Source: Arthrobacter sp. (GTDB lineage: Bacteria; Actinomycetota; Actinomycetes; Actinomycetales; Micrococcaceae). Taken from it: a DNA stretch of 34,853 nt. The position numbers and the translations under genes are program-made. The notes below the pieces were generated by a model. That model did not search any database. It saw nothing but the letters and a program-made list of their open reading frames with translations, and was not told where the DNA came from. The stretch lies in NCBI RefSeq assembly GCF_030540645.1, contig NZ_JAUNVV010000031.1:1-34853 (forward strand). The letters run 5' to 3'. Below are positions 1-7,832 of this stretch, piece after piece (position 1 is the stretch's first letter; each line of letters opens with the position of its first letter).

Positions 1-2
1 TT

Positions 3-179
3 GTGATCCGCTTCTTCAACCTCCAGCACAGCAGCATGATGCTCAGTGTTGAGGACGCCGGACTGGCCAGCGCGGCCGAAGCCGCAGCACGCCGCACGAG
101 TACTCCAACTCACTGGAACAACAGCGAAGAAGGTGCCAGCCCCTTCCTTCTCCCGAGGATGGGTGGACGCACCAGCTGA
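3..179 (+). CDS. C-terminal end of an unidentified protein (cut by window edge)
   Basis: An open frame enters from the left edge and ends at a TGA at 177-179. It encodes about 58 residues, beginning VIRFFNLQHSS and ending LLPRMGGRTS, with an alanine-rich stretch in the middle. The codons end mostly in G or C, as in the neighbouring real genes, and the frame is convergent with the polyprenyl synthase, whose stop lies 41 bp away. I do not recognise the family. In mycobacteria the gene beside the equivalent prenyl synthase is htpX, but this tail does not look like HtpX to me, so no function is given. That it is coding is a moderate-confidence inference. Confidence 0.5.
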   Translation: MIRFFNLQHSSMMLSVEDAGLASAAEAAARRTSTPTHWNNSEEGASPFLLPRMGGRTS

Positions 180-220
180 CTGCGACACGCCCCTGCTGAA
201 GCGAATCGGCCAAGCCCCGC

Positions 221-1324
221 TTACAGGTCGCGGTCGACCACGGCTTCAGCGAAGTAGGCAAGAGCCGTCTTTACGGTGCCTTCTGGCATGGGTGCCAGCA
301 CTGCAATGGCCGCAGCAGACCATTCCCGGGCCACAGCCCACGATTCAGCGGTCACTGGGTGCTCACGCAGCGCCGTCACGGCGGCTGTCAATGACTCGTC
401 ACTGTCCAAGTCGCCGTCAACAAGTGCAAGCACGGCAGCAGCTTCGGCATCACCGGCTGCCGCAGCCTTGCGCAGCAACAGCACCGGCATGGTTGGCACG
501 CGCTCGCGCAGGTCCGTGCCGGGCACCTTCCCGGACACCTGCTTCAATCCTGTGACGTCAATGACGTCGTCGGCCAGCTGGAACGCCACGCCCACCTTTT
601 CACCGTACTCCAACAGCACGTCCTGAATTTCCTCGTCGACCCCGGCGAAGATCGCGCCAAGTTGCCCCGACGCGGCCACGAGCGATCCGGTCTTGTCTGC
701 AATGACGGACAGATAGTGCTCAATCGGGTCCTCGTCGTCGCGCGGCCCCACGGTTTCATGCAGCTGGCCCAGGCACAGGCGTTCAAAGGTGCGGGCCTGG
801 ATGCCCAGCGCCCGCCCGCCGAGTTCCGACACCAGAATGGAGGTGCGGGCAAAGATGAGGTCCCCGGTCAGAATGGCCACCGTGTTGCCCCAAACCTCGT
901 GCGCCGTGGGGGCGCCGCGGCGGAAGGGAGCGGAATCCATGACGTCATCGTGGTACAGGGTGGCCAGGTGCGTCAGTTCAACCACGACGGCAGCCTGCAC
1001 CACTTCGTCCCGGTTCGGGTCCCCGAGGTGGGCGGCTAGAAGTACCAGCAGCGGACGGATCCGTTTGCCGCCGGCTTCAACGAGGTGGCGGCTGGTCGCA
1101 TCGGCCAACGGGTCGGAGTGGGAAATCGCCTCGCGCAGCCGCTTCTCCACCCGGGCCAAGCTCATGGCGATGGAGGGTCCCAGATCCGGATCGTCAGCAA
1201 CGGCTGAAAACCCGGACGGTAGTTGCATTTCCGTGGCGATGGCCATGGTGCTGGGATTGGGGTCGTGCGATTCAGGGCGTCCTTGACCAGCGGGGGCCCA
1301 GCTGTGGTTCGCAGAAGTAGTCAC
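221..1324 (-). CDS. Polyprenyl diphosphate synthase (menaquinone side chain)
   Basis: This 367-residue trans-isoprenyl diphosphate synthase condenses isopentenyl diphosphate units onto an allylic primer to build the polyprenyl tail. The sequence shows GGKRIRP (residues 85-91), the first Asp-rich motif DDVMD (126-130) and the second DDVID in the context LADDVIDVTG. The GTG start overlaps the TAG stop of the upstream reductase gene by one base, which suggests translational coupling. The first 30-40 residues are poorly conserved in character, and an internal ATG at residue 27 is a possible alternative start. Its place directly after menG and the MenJ-like reductase, matching the grcC1/menJ/menG neighbourhood in mycobacteria, points to menaquinone tail synthesis. 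Chain length cannot be read from the sequence by eye. Confidence 0.9.
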   Translation of the reverse strand: MTTSANHSWAPAGQGRPESHDPNPSTMAIATEMQLPSGFSAVADDPDLGPSIAMSLARVEKRLREAISHSDPLADATSRHLVEAGGKRIRPLLVLLAAHLGDPNRDEVVQAAVVVELTHLATLYHDDVMDSAPFRRGAPTAHEVWGNTVAILTGDLIFARTSILVSELGGRALGIQARTFERLCLGQLHETVGPRDDEDPIEHYLSVIADKTGSLVAASGQLGAIFAGVDEEIQDVLLEYGEKVGVAFQLADDVIDVTGLKQVSGKVPGTDLRERVPTMPVLLLRKAAAAGDAEAAAVLALVDGDLDSDESLTAAVTALREHPVTAESWAVAREWSAAAIAVLAPMPEGTVKTALAYFAEAVVDRDL

Positions 1325-2643
1325 TACTTAACACTAACTAGTGGAAGGGATTGTTGCTTGGATATGCCTGACATGTCCTGGTTTCCGGTGGCGGGAACCA
1401 TTTTCTCCAGTAAATGAATCACTCTATCCTCAAAACCGTGTTCGTTCTTGTCCGTGAGATTCGCCATCAGGCGCACCACGAACCGCATCAACACGGGCAA
1501 GGGCATGCCTGTGCGCAGTGCCAATTTCATGATGCTCGGTTTGCCGATGAGTGAGGCGAATGCGCGTCCCAGGGTGAAGTGGCTTCCCCACTCGTCGCGG
1601 ACAAAGTCACTGTAGCCGGAGAGTGCGTGGTTGGCGGCCAACGCGGAGTTGGTGCCTGCTGCCCGGACAATGAACTCGGCTGCGAACCGAGCGGATTCCA
1701 TGGCGTAGGAAATACCTTCGCCGTTGAACGGGCTGACCATGCCACCGGCATCGCCCAGCAGCATCAGGCCTGCGGAGTAGTGCGGCGTCCGGTTGAAGCC
1801 CATGGGCAATGCGGCGCCGCGAATGGGGCCCACCTGGTTTTCGGCCGTGAACCCCCACTCAGCGGGCATTGCGGCAGTCCAATCGCGCAGCACCTGGCGG
1901 TAGTCCAATTTTCCGAATTCCTTGGAGGAGTTCAAAATGCCCAAGCCGACGTTGGAAGTGCCGTCCCCGACACCGAACACCCAGCCGTAGCCGGGCAGGA
2001 CCTTGCCATCCGGCGAGTTCAGCTCCAGCCAACCCTCCATCCAGTCGTCATCGTGGCGCGGGGAGGTGAAGTAAGTGCGGTATGCGACGCCCATCGGCCT
2101 GTCGTCACGCTTTTCATGCCCCAGGGAGACAGCAGTACGGGTGGAGTTACCATCGGCAGCCAGCACCACATCGGCAAAGAAGTCCACGGACTCACCCGTC
2201 TTCCTGCCCGAGTCATCCAAAAGCGACGCCCTGGCACCCACGACGGTTCCGGCGTCGTCCGTCAGCGCGGTGGAGACGGAGTGGCCCTCGAGGATGACGG
2301 CACCCGCGGCCCGGGCGTGCGCTGCAAGGGCCTCGTCGAAGCCCAGGCGGGTGCGGATCAGGCCGTAGTCGGGGAAGTTGCTCAGCTCCGGCCAGGGGAC
2401 CTCGATTTGCCGGCCGCCGGCGATCAGGCGCAGGCCTTTGTTGCGGCGCCAACCTTCGGTGGGGTCATGCGGGAGGCCCATGAGCTGCATTTCGCGCACG
2501 GCGCGCGGCGTCAGGCCGTCACCGCAGACTTTTTCTCGCGGGAAGCGGGTCTTTTCCAGCACGGTCACGTCGATCCCGGCCGTGGCCAGGTGGTAGGCGG
2601 CTGTGGATCCGGCAGGGCCGGCCCCCACGATCAGTACCTTCAC
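1324..2643 (-). CDS. menJ: Geranylgeranyl reductase family flavoprotein, MenJ-like
   Basis: The 439-residue FAD-dependent reductase starts with a Rossmann dinucleotide-binding motif, GAGPAG (residues 7-12), and an acidic residue at the end of the second strand (VLEK). It carries the later FAD motif GDAGGMVSPFNGEGI typical of the geranylgeranyl reductase family. In mycobacteria, MenJ of this family saturates the second isoprene unit of menaquinone. The same job is inferred here because the gene lies between menG and the polyprenyl synthase. I chose the GTG at 2643 because AAAGGA sits a few bases upstream and the FAD motif then begins at residue 7. A longer open frame reaching 2805 would overlap menG and adds 54 residues of unrelated character. 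The stop overlaps the start of the next gene by one base. Confidence 0.88.
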   Translation of the reverse strand: MKVLIVGAGPAGSTAAYHLATAGIDVTVLEKTRFPREKVCGDGLTPRAVREMQLMGLPHDPTEGWRRNKGLRLIAGGRQIEVPWPELSNFPDYGLIRTRLGFDEALAAHARAAGAVILEGHSVSTALTDDAGTVVGARASLLDDSGRKTGESVDFFADVVLAADGNSTRTAVSLGHEKRDDRPMGVAYRTYFTSPRHDDDWMEGWLELNSPDGKVLPGYGWVFGVGDGTSNVGLGILNSSKEFGKLDYRQVLRDWTAAMPAEWGFTAENQVGPIRGAALPMGFNRTPHYSAGLMLLGDAGGMVSPFNGEGISYAMESARFAAEFIVRAAGTNSALAANHALSGYSDFVRDEWGSHFTLGRAFASLIGKPSIMKLALRTGMPLPVLMRFVVRLMANLTDKNEHGFEDRVIHLLEKMVPATGNQDMSGISKQQSLPLVSVK

Positions 2644-2678
2644 AGTGTGCGGAGTTCCTTTAGTTGGTGGAGCGGGCG

Positions 2679-3389
2679 CTAGTTGGTCGGCAGCGGCTTG
2701 GTGGCGCGGTGGACGGCCACAATGCCGCCGCTCAAGTTCCGATAGGTGACATCCCGCCAGCCTGATTCGCTCAGCCAGGCGGACAGACTGTCCTGGTTGG
2801 GCCACGCGCGGATGGACTCGGCCAGATAGACGTAGGCGTCCGGGTTGGAGGCGACCGTCCGAGCAATGGGCGGCAGCGCACGCATCAAGTATTCGGTGTA
2901 GACGGTGCGGAACGGGGCCACCGTGGGGTGTGAAAACTCCGCCACCACAACCTTGCCACCGGGTTTGGTCACGCGCAGCATCTCGCGCAGGGCCTTCTTC
3001 GGATCCATGACGTTGCGCAGGCCGAAGGAAATGGTCGAGGCGTCAAAGCAGTTGTCGGCAAACGGCAGGTTCATGGCGTCACCGGCGACAAAATCAATGT
3101 CGGGGCGGCGGCGCTTACCCACCTTGAGCATGCCTATGGAGAAGTCGCAGGCCACCACGTGGATACCTGCGTCTGCGTACGGTTCGCTTGAGGTACCCGT
3201 GCCGGCGGCCAGATCCAGGACTTTTTGCCCGGGCGCGGCGTCTACCGCGTCAACCACAACGCGACGCCAACGACGCGTCTGTCCCATGGACAGAATGTCA
3301 TTGACAATGTCGTATTTAGGGGCCACGTCGTCAAACATGGCGGCCATTTCTTCCGGACGCTTCTCCAAGGATGCACGCTTCACCCCCAT
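2679..3389 (-). CDS. menG: Demethylmenaquinone methyltransferase
   Basis: This 236-residue class I SAM-dependent methyltransferase of the UbiE/MenG family adds the C-methyl group to demethylmenaquinone, the last core step of menaquinone synthesis. The N-terminus has the family signature [19 protein letters not shown]. The SAM-binding glycine loop [12 protein letters not shown] is at about residues 57-68, followed by ACDFSIGML, and the family motif [10 protein letters not shown] is present. Length is normal for the family. The gene heads a minus-strand run with the MenJ-like reductase (35 bp gap) and the prenyl synthase. It is divergent from menF, leaving about 108 bp for both promoters. Confidence 0.95.
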   Translation of the reverse strand: MGVKRASLEKRPEEMAAMFDDVAPKYDIVNDILSMGQTRRWRRVVVDAVDAAPGQKVLDLAAGTGTSSEPYADAGIHVVACDFSIGMLKVGKRRRPDIDFVAGDAMNLPFADNCFDASTISFGLRNVMDPKKALREMLRVTKPGGKVVVAEFSHPTVAPFRTVYTEYLMRALPPIARTVASNPDAYVYLAESIRAWPNQDSLSAWLSESGWRDVTYRNLSGGIVAVHRATKPLPTN

Positions 3390-3497
3390 AGTCTCTCAAA
3401 CTTTGCTGTACTTCGCGCGCGGTTGCACCCCACTTGTGGGCCATCACACCGCGCTGGGGCCGGACTTTGGCTCCCGGGCGAGTAATCTTGACTCATC

Positions 3498-4838
3498 ATG
3501 ACTGCTTCCTTGGGCACCCATTCGCTGCGCACCCTGACCATGGCCCTGGATCCGGCCACACTCTCAGGCCTCAACGTGTCCTCCGCTGACAGCTTGTTGG
3601 GCGCACTGTCCACCGATGATCCGCTGTGTTGGCTGCGTCGCGGTGAAGGCCTGGTGGGCCTCGGCCAGATCGCGATTTTCAAAGGCACCGGCCCCAGCCG
3701 CTTCTCTGACGCCGAACGGTGGTGGCGGAAGCTGCTGCTCTGGGCCGACGTCAGCGACTCCATACGCATGCCGGGCACCGGGCCCATGGCTTTTGGCTCC
3801 TTTGCCTTCTCCAAAACCAGCTCCTTTAGGTCCGTGCTGATTGTGCCCGAGCTCGTGGTCGGCTTCTTCGGCGGCACTGCATGGCTCACCCAGCTGTCTC
3901 TTGACTGCGCCACCCCCACCACCGATTCCGCCTTGGCCCTCCTGCGTAGAGAACTAGCTGGCTCCGCAATAAGTACGACGCCGGGCCCCGCCTCCGCAGG
4001 CACCGTCCAGTCCGGGGCGCTCACCGAGGCACAGTGGAAGGACACAGTGTCCGCCGGGGTGGCTGCGATAGCGCGCGGTGGCTTGGAAAAGGTCGTTTTG
4101 GCCCGCGATGTGGTGGCCACGTTCGATGATCCGGTGCGCAGAGTTTCAATTCTGCAACGATTGCTCGATCTTTATTCGGAGTGTTGGACCTACGGAGTGC
4201 GCGGCTTGGTTGGCGCCACTCCTGAGATTTTGATCAAGGTGGACGGCTCCACGGCCCAGGCCCGCGTGTTGGCTGGAACCCTTGATCGTGAGGATGAACC
4301 AGCCGGCTCCACGGGCTTTGCCAGCACTGTTCTGGGCGGGTCGATCAAGCAGCGCCAAGAGCACGACTTTGCCGTGCGCTCGCTGGTTCGCCAATTGACC
4401 CCTTTCGCTTCGGACCTCTCCTTCCCCCCCGAACCGTTTATTCTCGAGCTGCCCAACGTGTGGCATCTGGCCTCTGATGTCACGGCCGAGCTGGCCAGCT
4501 CCAACGGTCATCTTCCCAGCTCTCTGGCCTTGGTTGAGGCATTGCATCCCACGGCTGCAGTCTGCGGGACCCCCCGTGATGACGCTGGGCGGCTCATCCT
4601 GCAGTTGGAGAAGATGGACCGCGGCCCCTACGCCGGGCCAGTTGGTTGGATGGATGGGGCAGGCAACGGGGAATGGGGCATCGCCTTGCGCGGTGCCGTC
4701 CTGGAAGACTCCCGCCATGCACGACTGTATGCAGGTGCCGGCATTGTTGAGGCTTCCGATCCTGAGGCGGAACTCGCCGAGACGTGGGCAAAGTTTCGCC
4801 CCATGCTGCAGGCACTCAATCTGCACACCCACACGTAA
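3498..4838 (+). CDS. menF: Isochorismate synthase
   Basis: This 446-residue chorismate-binding enzyme converts chorismate to isochorismate, the committing step of menaquinone synthesis. The C-terminal half has the chorismate-binding core: LEKVVLARDV, GATPEILIKV, ARVLAGTLDRE, LHPTAAVCGTP, and ending in GPYAGPVGW and YAGAGIVEASDPEAEL. The N-terminal half is variable, as usual. Isochorismate for siderophores (EntC type) uses the same fold, but the position among men genes and the absence of siderophore genes favour MenF. The start at 3498 has no strong Shine-Dalgarno, and an internal ATG at residue 15 is a possible alternative. It is divergent from menG and followed by a small hairpin. Confidence 0.9.
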   Translation: MTASLGTHSLRTLTMALDPATLSGLNVSSADSLLGALSTDDPLCWLRRGEGLVGLGQIAIFKGTGPSRFSDAERWWRKLLLWADVSDSIRMPGTGPMAFGSFAFSKTSSFRSVLIVPELVVGFFGGTAWLTQLSLDCATPTTDSALALLRRELAGSAISTTPGPASAGTVQSGALTEAQWKDTVSAGVAAIARGGLEKVVLARDVVATFDDPVRRVSILQRLLDLYSECWTYGVRGLVGATPEILIKVDGSTAQARVLAGTLDREDEPAGSTGFASTVLGGSIKQRQEHDFAVRSLVRQLTPFASDLSFPPEPFILELPNVWHLASDVTAELASSNGHLPSSLALVEALHPTAAVCGTPRDDAGRLILQLEKMDRGPYAGPVGWMDGAGNGEWGIALRGAVLEDSRHARLYAGAGIVEASDPEAELAETWAKFRPMLQALNLHTHT

Positions 4839-4851
4839 GAGCATTCCTCTC

Positions 4852-4867
4852 GTCTGGAACTCCAGAC
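4852..4867 (+). terminator. Short hairpin after menF, possible terminator
   Basis: GTCTGG and CCAGAC form six perfect pairs around the loop AACT, 13 bases after the menF stop codon. A T-rich stretch (TCTTTT) follows only after a few bases, so this is not a textbook intrinsic terminator. Its position just after menF and before the next promoter region supports a 3'-end role. Confidence 0.35.
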
Positions 4868-4932
4868 AACAGTCTTTTGCAAAGTCTTGCCTAAGACCCA
4901 ATAAAGTTGTTCAATAGCAAAATATTGTTTAC

Positions 4933-4948
4933 CGTGATGCACATCACT
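4933..4948. promoter_or_regulatory. CRP/GlxR-like palindrome upstream of the ABC transporter operon
   Basis: The sequence CGTGATGCACATCACT contains GTGA-N6-TCAC, a perfect dyad with the spacing of CRP/GlxR-family sites (TGTGA-N6-TCACA). It is 55 bp upstream of the lipoprotein start. A possible -10 hexamer, TAGACT (4955-4960), lies just downstream, so the dyad would cover the -35 area. Binding by a cAMP-responsive regulator is inference; only the dyad is seen. Confidence 0.45.
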
Positions 4949-5002
4949 GCAGGATAGACTATTTTCCATTGCTGGCATCTCACAACGAAATAAAGGGTAA
5001 AA

Positions 5003-5926
5003 ATGCGTAATCCAACCAAAATGGGGCTGCAGATTGCAGCTGTTCTTGCTGTTTCAGCCATGGCACTAACCGGTTGCAACAATGCCGAAGTAACCCCCAA
5101 CAGCAGCAGCGGCAGCGCCACCTTTGATCCTTCCACCGTTGCCAAGGACGATGCGCTGATTGCCATGCTGCCGGCTGCACTTAAGGACAAGGCGACTTTG
5201 GATGTTGGTTCCGACACGTCCTACGAACCTGCTGAGTTCCTGGCGGCCGACGGCCAGACTCCCATTGGCTACGACGTTGACCTTGCCAAGGCCATTGGCG
5301 CCGTCTTGGGCAAGAAGGTGGACGTGCATACGTCTGAATTCTCCACGATCCTGCCTAGCCTGGGTTCCAAGTACGACTTGGGCATCTCCTCCTTCACCAT
5401 CACCCCCGAACGGTCCAAGGCCGTGAACTTTGTCAGCTACTTCAATGCTGGCGTTCTCTGGGCGGTACAGAAGGGCAACCCCAAGGGCATCTCCCTGGAC
5501 GACCTCTGTGGCAAGAAGGTGGGCGTCCAGACCGGAACAGTTGAAGAAGATCCCGATGTCTCCGACCGTTCCAAAGCCTGTGTTGCCGCTGGCAAACCCG
5601 CCATTGAAATTATCTCGCTCAAGAACCAGACTGATGTGACCACACGCCTTGTCAGCGGCAGCATCGACGCGATGAGCGCCGATTCACCCATCATTAAGAA
5701 TGCCCTGCAGAAGACCGGCGACTCGCTGGAGACGCTGGGCGACCTGTATGACGCGGCTCAGCAGGGCATCGCCATCGCGAAGGATGACACCGTCTTTGCC
5801 GGGGTCGTTGAAAAAGTCCTGAACAAGCTTATGGCTGACGGCGTCTACACCCAGATCCTCAAGGATTGGAACAACGATGAAGGCGCAATCGCCAAGGCTG
5901 TGCTGAATCCGACGGCAAGCAATTGA
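5003..5926 (+). CDS. Amino-acid ABC transporter substrate-binding lipoprotein
   Basis: The 307-residue solute-binding protein captures an amino acid outside the membrane and passes it to the permease encoded next. The N-terminus is a lipoprotein signal: basic residues, a hydrophobic stretch and the lipobox ALTGC with Cys at residue 25. The mature part has the SBP family 3 pattern, including GYDVDLAKAIGAVLGKKV, FSTILPSLGSKYDLGISSFTITPERSKAVNF-type text and GKKVGVQTGT. AAAGGG lies 5 bases before the ATG. The stop codon overlaps the permease start by four bases. The exact ligand cannot be read; polar or cationic amino acids are usual for this family. Confidence 0.9.
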   Translation: MRNPTKMGLQIAAVLAVSAMALTGCNNAEVTPNSSSGSATFDPSTVAKDDALIAMLPAALKDKATLDVGSDTSYEPAEFLAADGQTPIGYDVDLAKAIGAVLGKKVDVHTSEFSTILPSLGSKYDLGISSFTITPERSKAVNFVSYFNAGVLWAVQKGNPKGISLDDLCGKKVGVQTGTVEEDPDVSDRSKACVAAGKPAIEIISLKNQTDVTTRLVSGSIDAMSADSPIIKNALQKTGDSLETLGDLYDAAQQGIAIAKDDTVFAGVVEKVLNKLMADGVYTQILKDWNNDEGAIAKAVLNPTASN

Positions 5927-6897
5927 GTGATCGCACCGTGCGTGAGGCGCAAGCTGGCACGGATGGTGGCCTTGACCTAATCAAGGCAATTCCCGTTCGT
6001 CATCCCGGTCGCTGGGTTGGTGCAGCAGTCATACTGCTCTTCGTGGCCTTGGTCATCCAGAGCCTTATCACCAACAAGAACTTCCGCTGGGAGACCGTCG
6101 GCAAGTACCTCTTTGACATCTTGGTGTTGCAGAGCATCGGCTGGACGCTGCTGTTGACAGTTGCGTCCATGATCATTGCGATTGTGTTGGCAATCTTGCT
6201 GGCCTTCATGCGTCAATCCGAGAACCCGCTGTTCCGATACGTTTCCTGGGCTTGGGTCTGGTTTTTCCGCGGCACGCCCGTCTACACGCAATTGGTGTTT
6301 TGGGGACTTGTCTCCGTGCTGTACCCAAAGATCGTCCTTGGCGTTCCGTTCGGGCCCGAATGGCTCTCCTTCGACACCCAAACCATCATCACTGCATTGG
6401 TGGGTGCCATTGTTGGCCTGGGCCTGAACGAGTCTGCATACCTGGCTGAAATCTTCCGCGCTGGCTTGAAGTCCGTCGACAACGGTCAGATGGAAGCTGC
6501 GGAAGCACTGGGCATGCGCCGCTCCAAGATCATGTGGCGCATCATCCTGCCACAGGCGATGCGGGTCATTGTCCCGCCAACCGGCAACGAAACCATTGGC
6601 ATGCTCAAAACAACCTCACTGGTTTTGGCCATCCCGTTCACTCTGGACCTGACGTTCGTCACGAACACCATTGCCAACCGCACGTACCTGCCCATCCCCC
6701 TGCTGATCGTGGCCGCCATCTGGTACTTGGTGATTACGTCATTGTTGATGGTGGGACAGTTTTACATCGAGCGGTACTACGGCAAGGGCGTTGACAACAT
6801 CACGCACAAACCCGTCAAGGCAACCGCCGCAGCTGCGGCCGCGCATGCCGGGGGCATACCCAATTCCAGCGGGACCGTGAAAGGCCAGCAGCCATGA
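5923..6897 (+). CDS. Amino-acid ABC transporter permease (HisM/GlnP type)
   Basis: This 324-residue inner-membrane permease has several hydrophobic segments beginning near residue 32. It carries the EAA loop that docks the ATPase, [24 protein letters not shown], preceded by [14 protein letters not shown], which is diagnostic for the polar amino-acid permease family. [14 protein letters not shown] is also typical. The start is a TTG overlapping the lipoprotein stop (TTGA), so translation is probably coupled. A GTG 15 bases later is an alternative. The C-terminus is an alanine-rich, hydrophilic tail of roughly 40 residues. A single permease gene suggests it works as a homodimer. Confidence 0.92.
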   Translation: MSDRTVREAQAGTDGGLDLIKAIPVRHPGRWVGAAVILLFVALVIQSLITNKNFRWETVGKYLFDILVLQSIGWTLLLTVASMIIAIVLAILLAFMRQSENPLFRYVSWAWVWFFRGTPVYTQLVFWGLVSVLYPKIVLGVPFGPEWLSFDTQTIITALVGAIVGLGLNESAYLAEIFRAGLKSVDNGQMEAAEALGMRRSKIMWRIILPQAMRVIVPPTGNETIGMLKTTSLVLAIPFTLDLTFVTNTIANRTYLPIPLLIVAAIWYLVITSLLMVGQFYIERYYGKGVDNITHKPVKATAAAAAAHAGGIPNSSGTVKGQQP

Positions 6898-7697
6898 CAG
6901 AAACTTCGGCAACTTCCCAGAAGCAAGGCGCTGCTGTCAAGCCGTTGGTCTCGATTGAGAACGTGCACAAGTTCTTCGGCGACCACCATGTCCTGCAGGG
7001 CATAGACCTGCAGGTCAACCCCGGCGAGGTCTCCGTCATCATCGGCCCATCCGGTTCGGGCAAGTCGACATTGCTGCGCTGCATCAACCTGCTGGAAACC
7101 ATCAGCGCCGGGCGGATCTACGTTCACGATGCACTCATTGGCTACCGTGAACGCAACGGGCGCCTCCACGACCTGAGCAGCAAGCAAATTGCCGCCCAGC
7201 GCCGAGAGATCGGGATGGTGTTCCAACGCTTCAACCTGTTCCCGCACAAAACTGCCCTGCAGAACGTCATTGAGGCGCCCACGCAGGTCAAGCACCAGTC
7301 CAAGACGGCCGCCAAATTGAAGGCGCACGAACTACTGGAAATGGTCGGTTTGTCCGACCGTACAAACTACTACCCGGCGCAGCTTTCCGGTGGGCAACAG
7401 CAACGCGTTGCCATTGCCCGGGCCTTGGCCATGGAGCCGGAGCTCATGCTCTTTGATGAGCCCACCTCAGCCTTGGACCCCGAGCTGGTGGGTGACGTTT
7501 TGGAAGTCATGAAAAACCTTGCCAAATCGGGCATGACCATGATTGTGGTAACCCACGAGATCGGTTTTGCCCGCGAAGTGGGTGACACGCTGACGTTCAT
7601 GGACGCCGGCCAAGTGGTGGAAAGCGGCAATCCGCGCGAGATCATCGCCAACCCGCAGCACCACAGGACGCAGGAGTTCCTCAGCCGCGTGCTGTAG
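6894..7697 (+). CDS. Amino-acid ABC transporter ATP-binding protein (GlnQ type)
   Basis: The 267-residue ATPase powers the importer encoded by the two preceding genes. Walker A is GPSGSGKST (residues 51-59), the signature motif is LSGGQQQR, Walker B is [13 protein letters not shown], and the switch histidine is in VVTHEIGFA. These match the GlnQ/HisP family. The ATG overlaps the permease stop (ATGA), completing a tightly coupled three-gene operon. A family-typical insertion with [25 protein letters not shown]-like text precedes the Q-loop. It is followed by a large inverted repeat that probably ends transcription. Confidence 0.95.
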   Translation: MTETSATSQKQGAAVKPLVSIENVHKFFGDHHVLQGIDLQVNPGEVSVIIGPSGSGKSTLLRCINLLETISAGRIYVHDALIGYRERNGRLHDLSSKQIAAQRREIGMVFQRFNLFPHKTALQNVIEAPTQVKHQSKTAAKLKAHELLEMVGLSDRTNYYPAQLSGGQQQRVAIARALAMEPELMLFDEPTSALDPELVGDVLEVMKNLAKSGMTMIVVTHEIGFAREVGDTLTFMDAGQVVESGNPREIIANPQHHRTQEFLSRVL

Positions 7698-7707
7698 CGC
7701 GGCTAGA

Positions 7708-7804
7708 CGGCGGGGCAGATAATATCCTCAGCGACTTTCCGGCCAATCGGCCGCGGGCGGCCTCGGCCTCCCTGACGTCGCCTGCGGGCTAATCTGCCCC
7801 GCCG
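7708..7804. repeat. 97-bp inverted-repeat element between convergent genes (probable bidirectional terminator)
   Basis: Perfect 13-bp arms, CGGCGGGGCAGAT at 7708-7720 and its reverse complement at 7792-7804, enclose about 71 bp. The inside has its own small hairpin (CGGCC-AATC-GGCCG, 7740-7753). On the plus strand the right arm is followed by CCAATTTTTGG with a T run, as in an intrinsic terminator. It fills nearly the whole gap between the convergent ATPase and menD genes. The size, nested structure and position suggest a dispersed intergenic repeat of the host, which is inference. Confidence 0.6.
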
Positions 7805-7832
7805 CCAATTTTTGGCAAGATTCCCAATCGTC

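Noticed and set aside
1579-2682. A 367-residue plus-strand frame opposite the MenJ-like gene
   Set aside because: It is antisense to a gene with clear FAD motifs and lacks any recognisable fold.
3489-3494. TTGACT just before menF as a -35 element
   Set aside because: It is only a few bases before the start codon, leaving no room for a -10 and transcript start.
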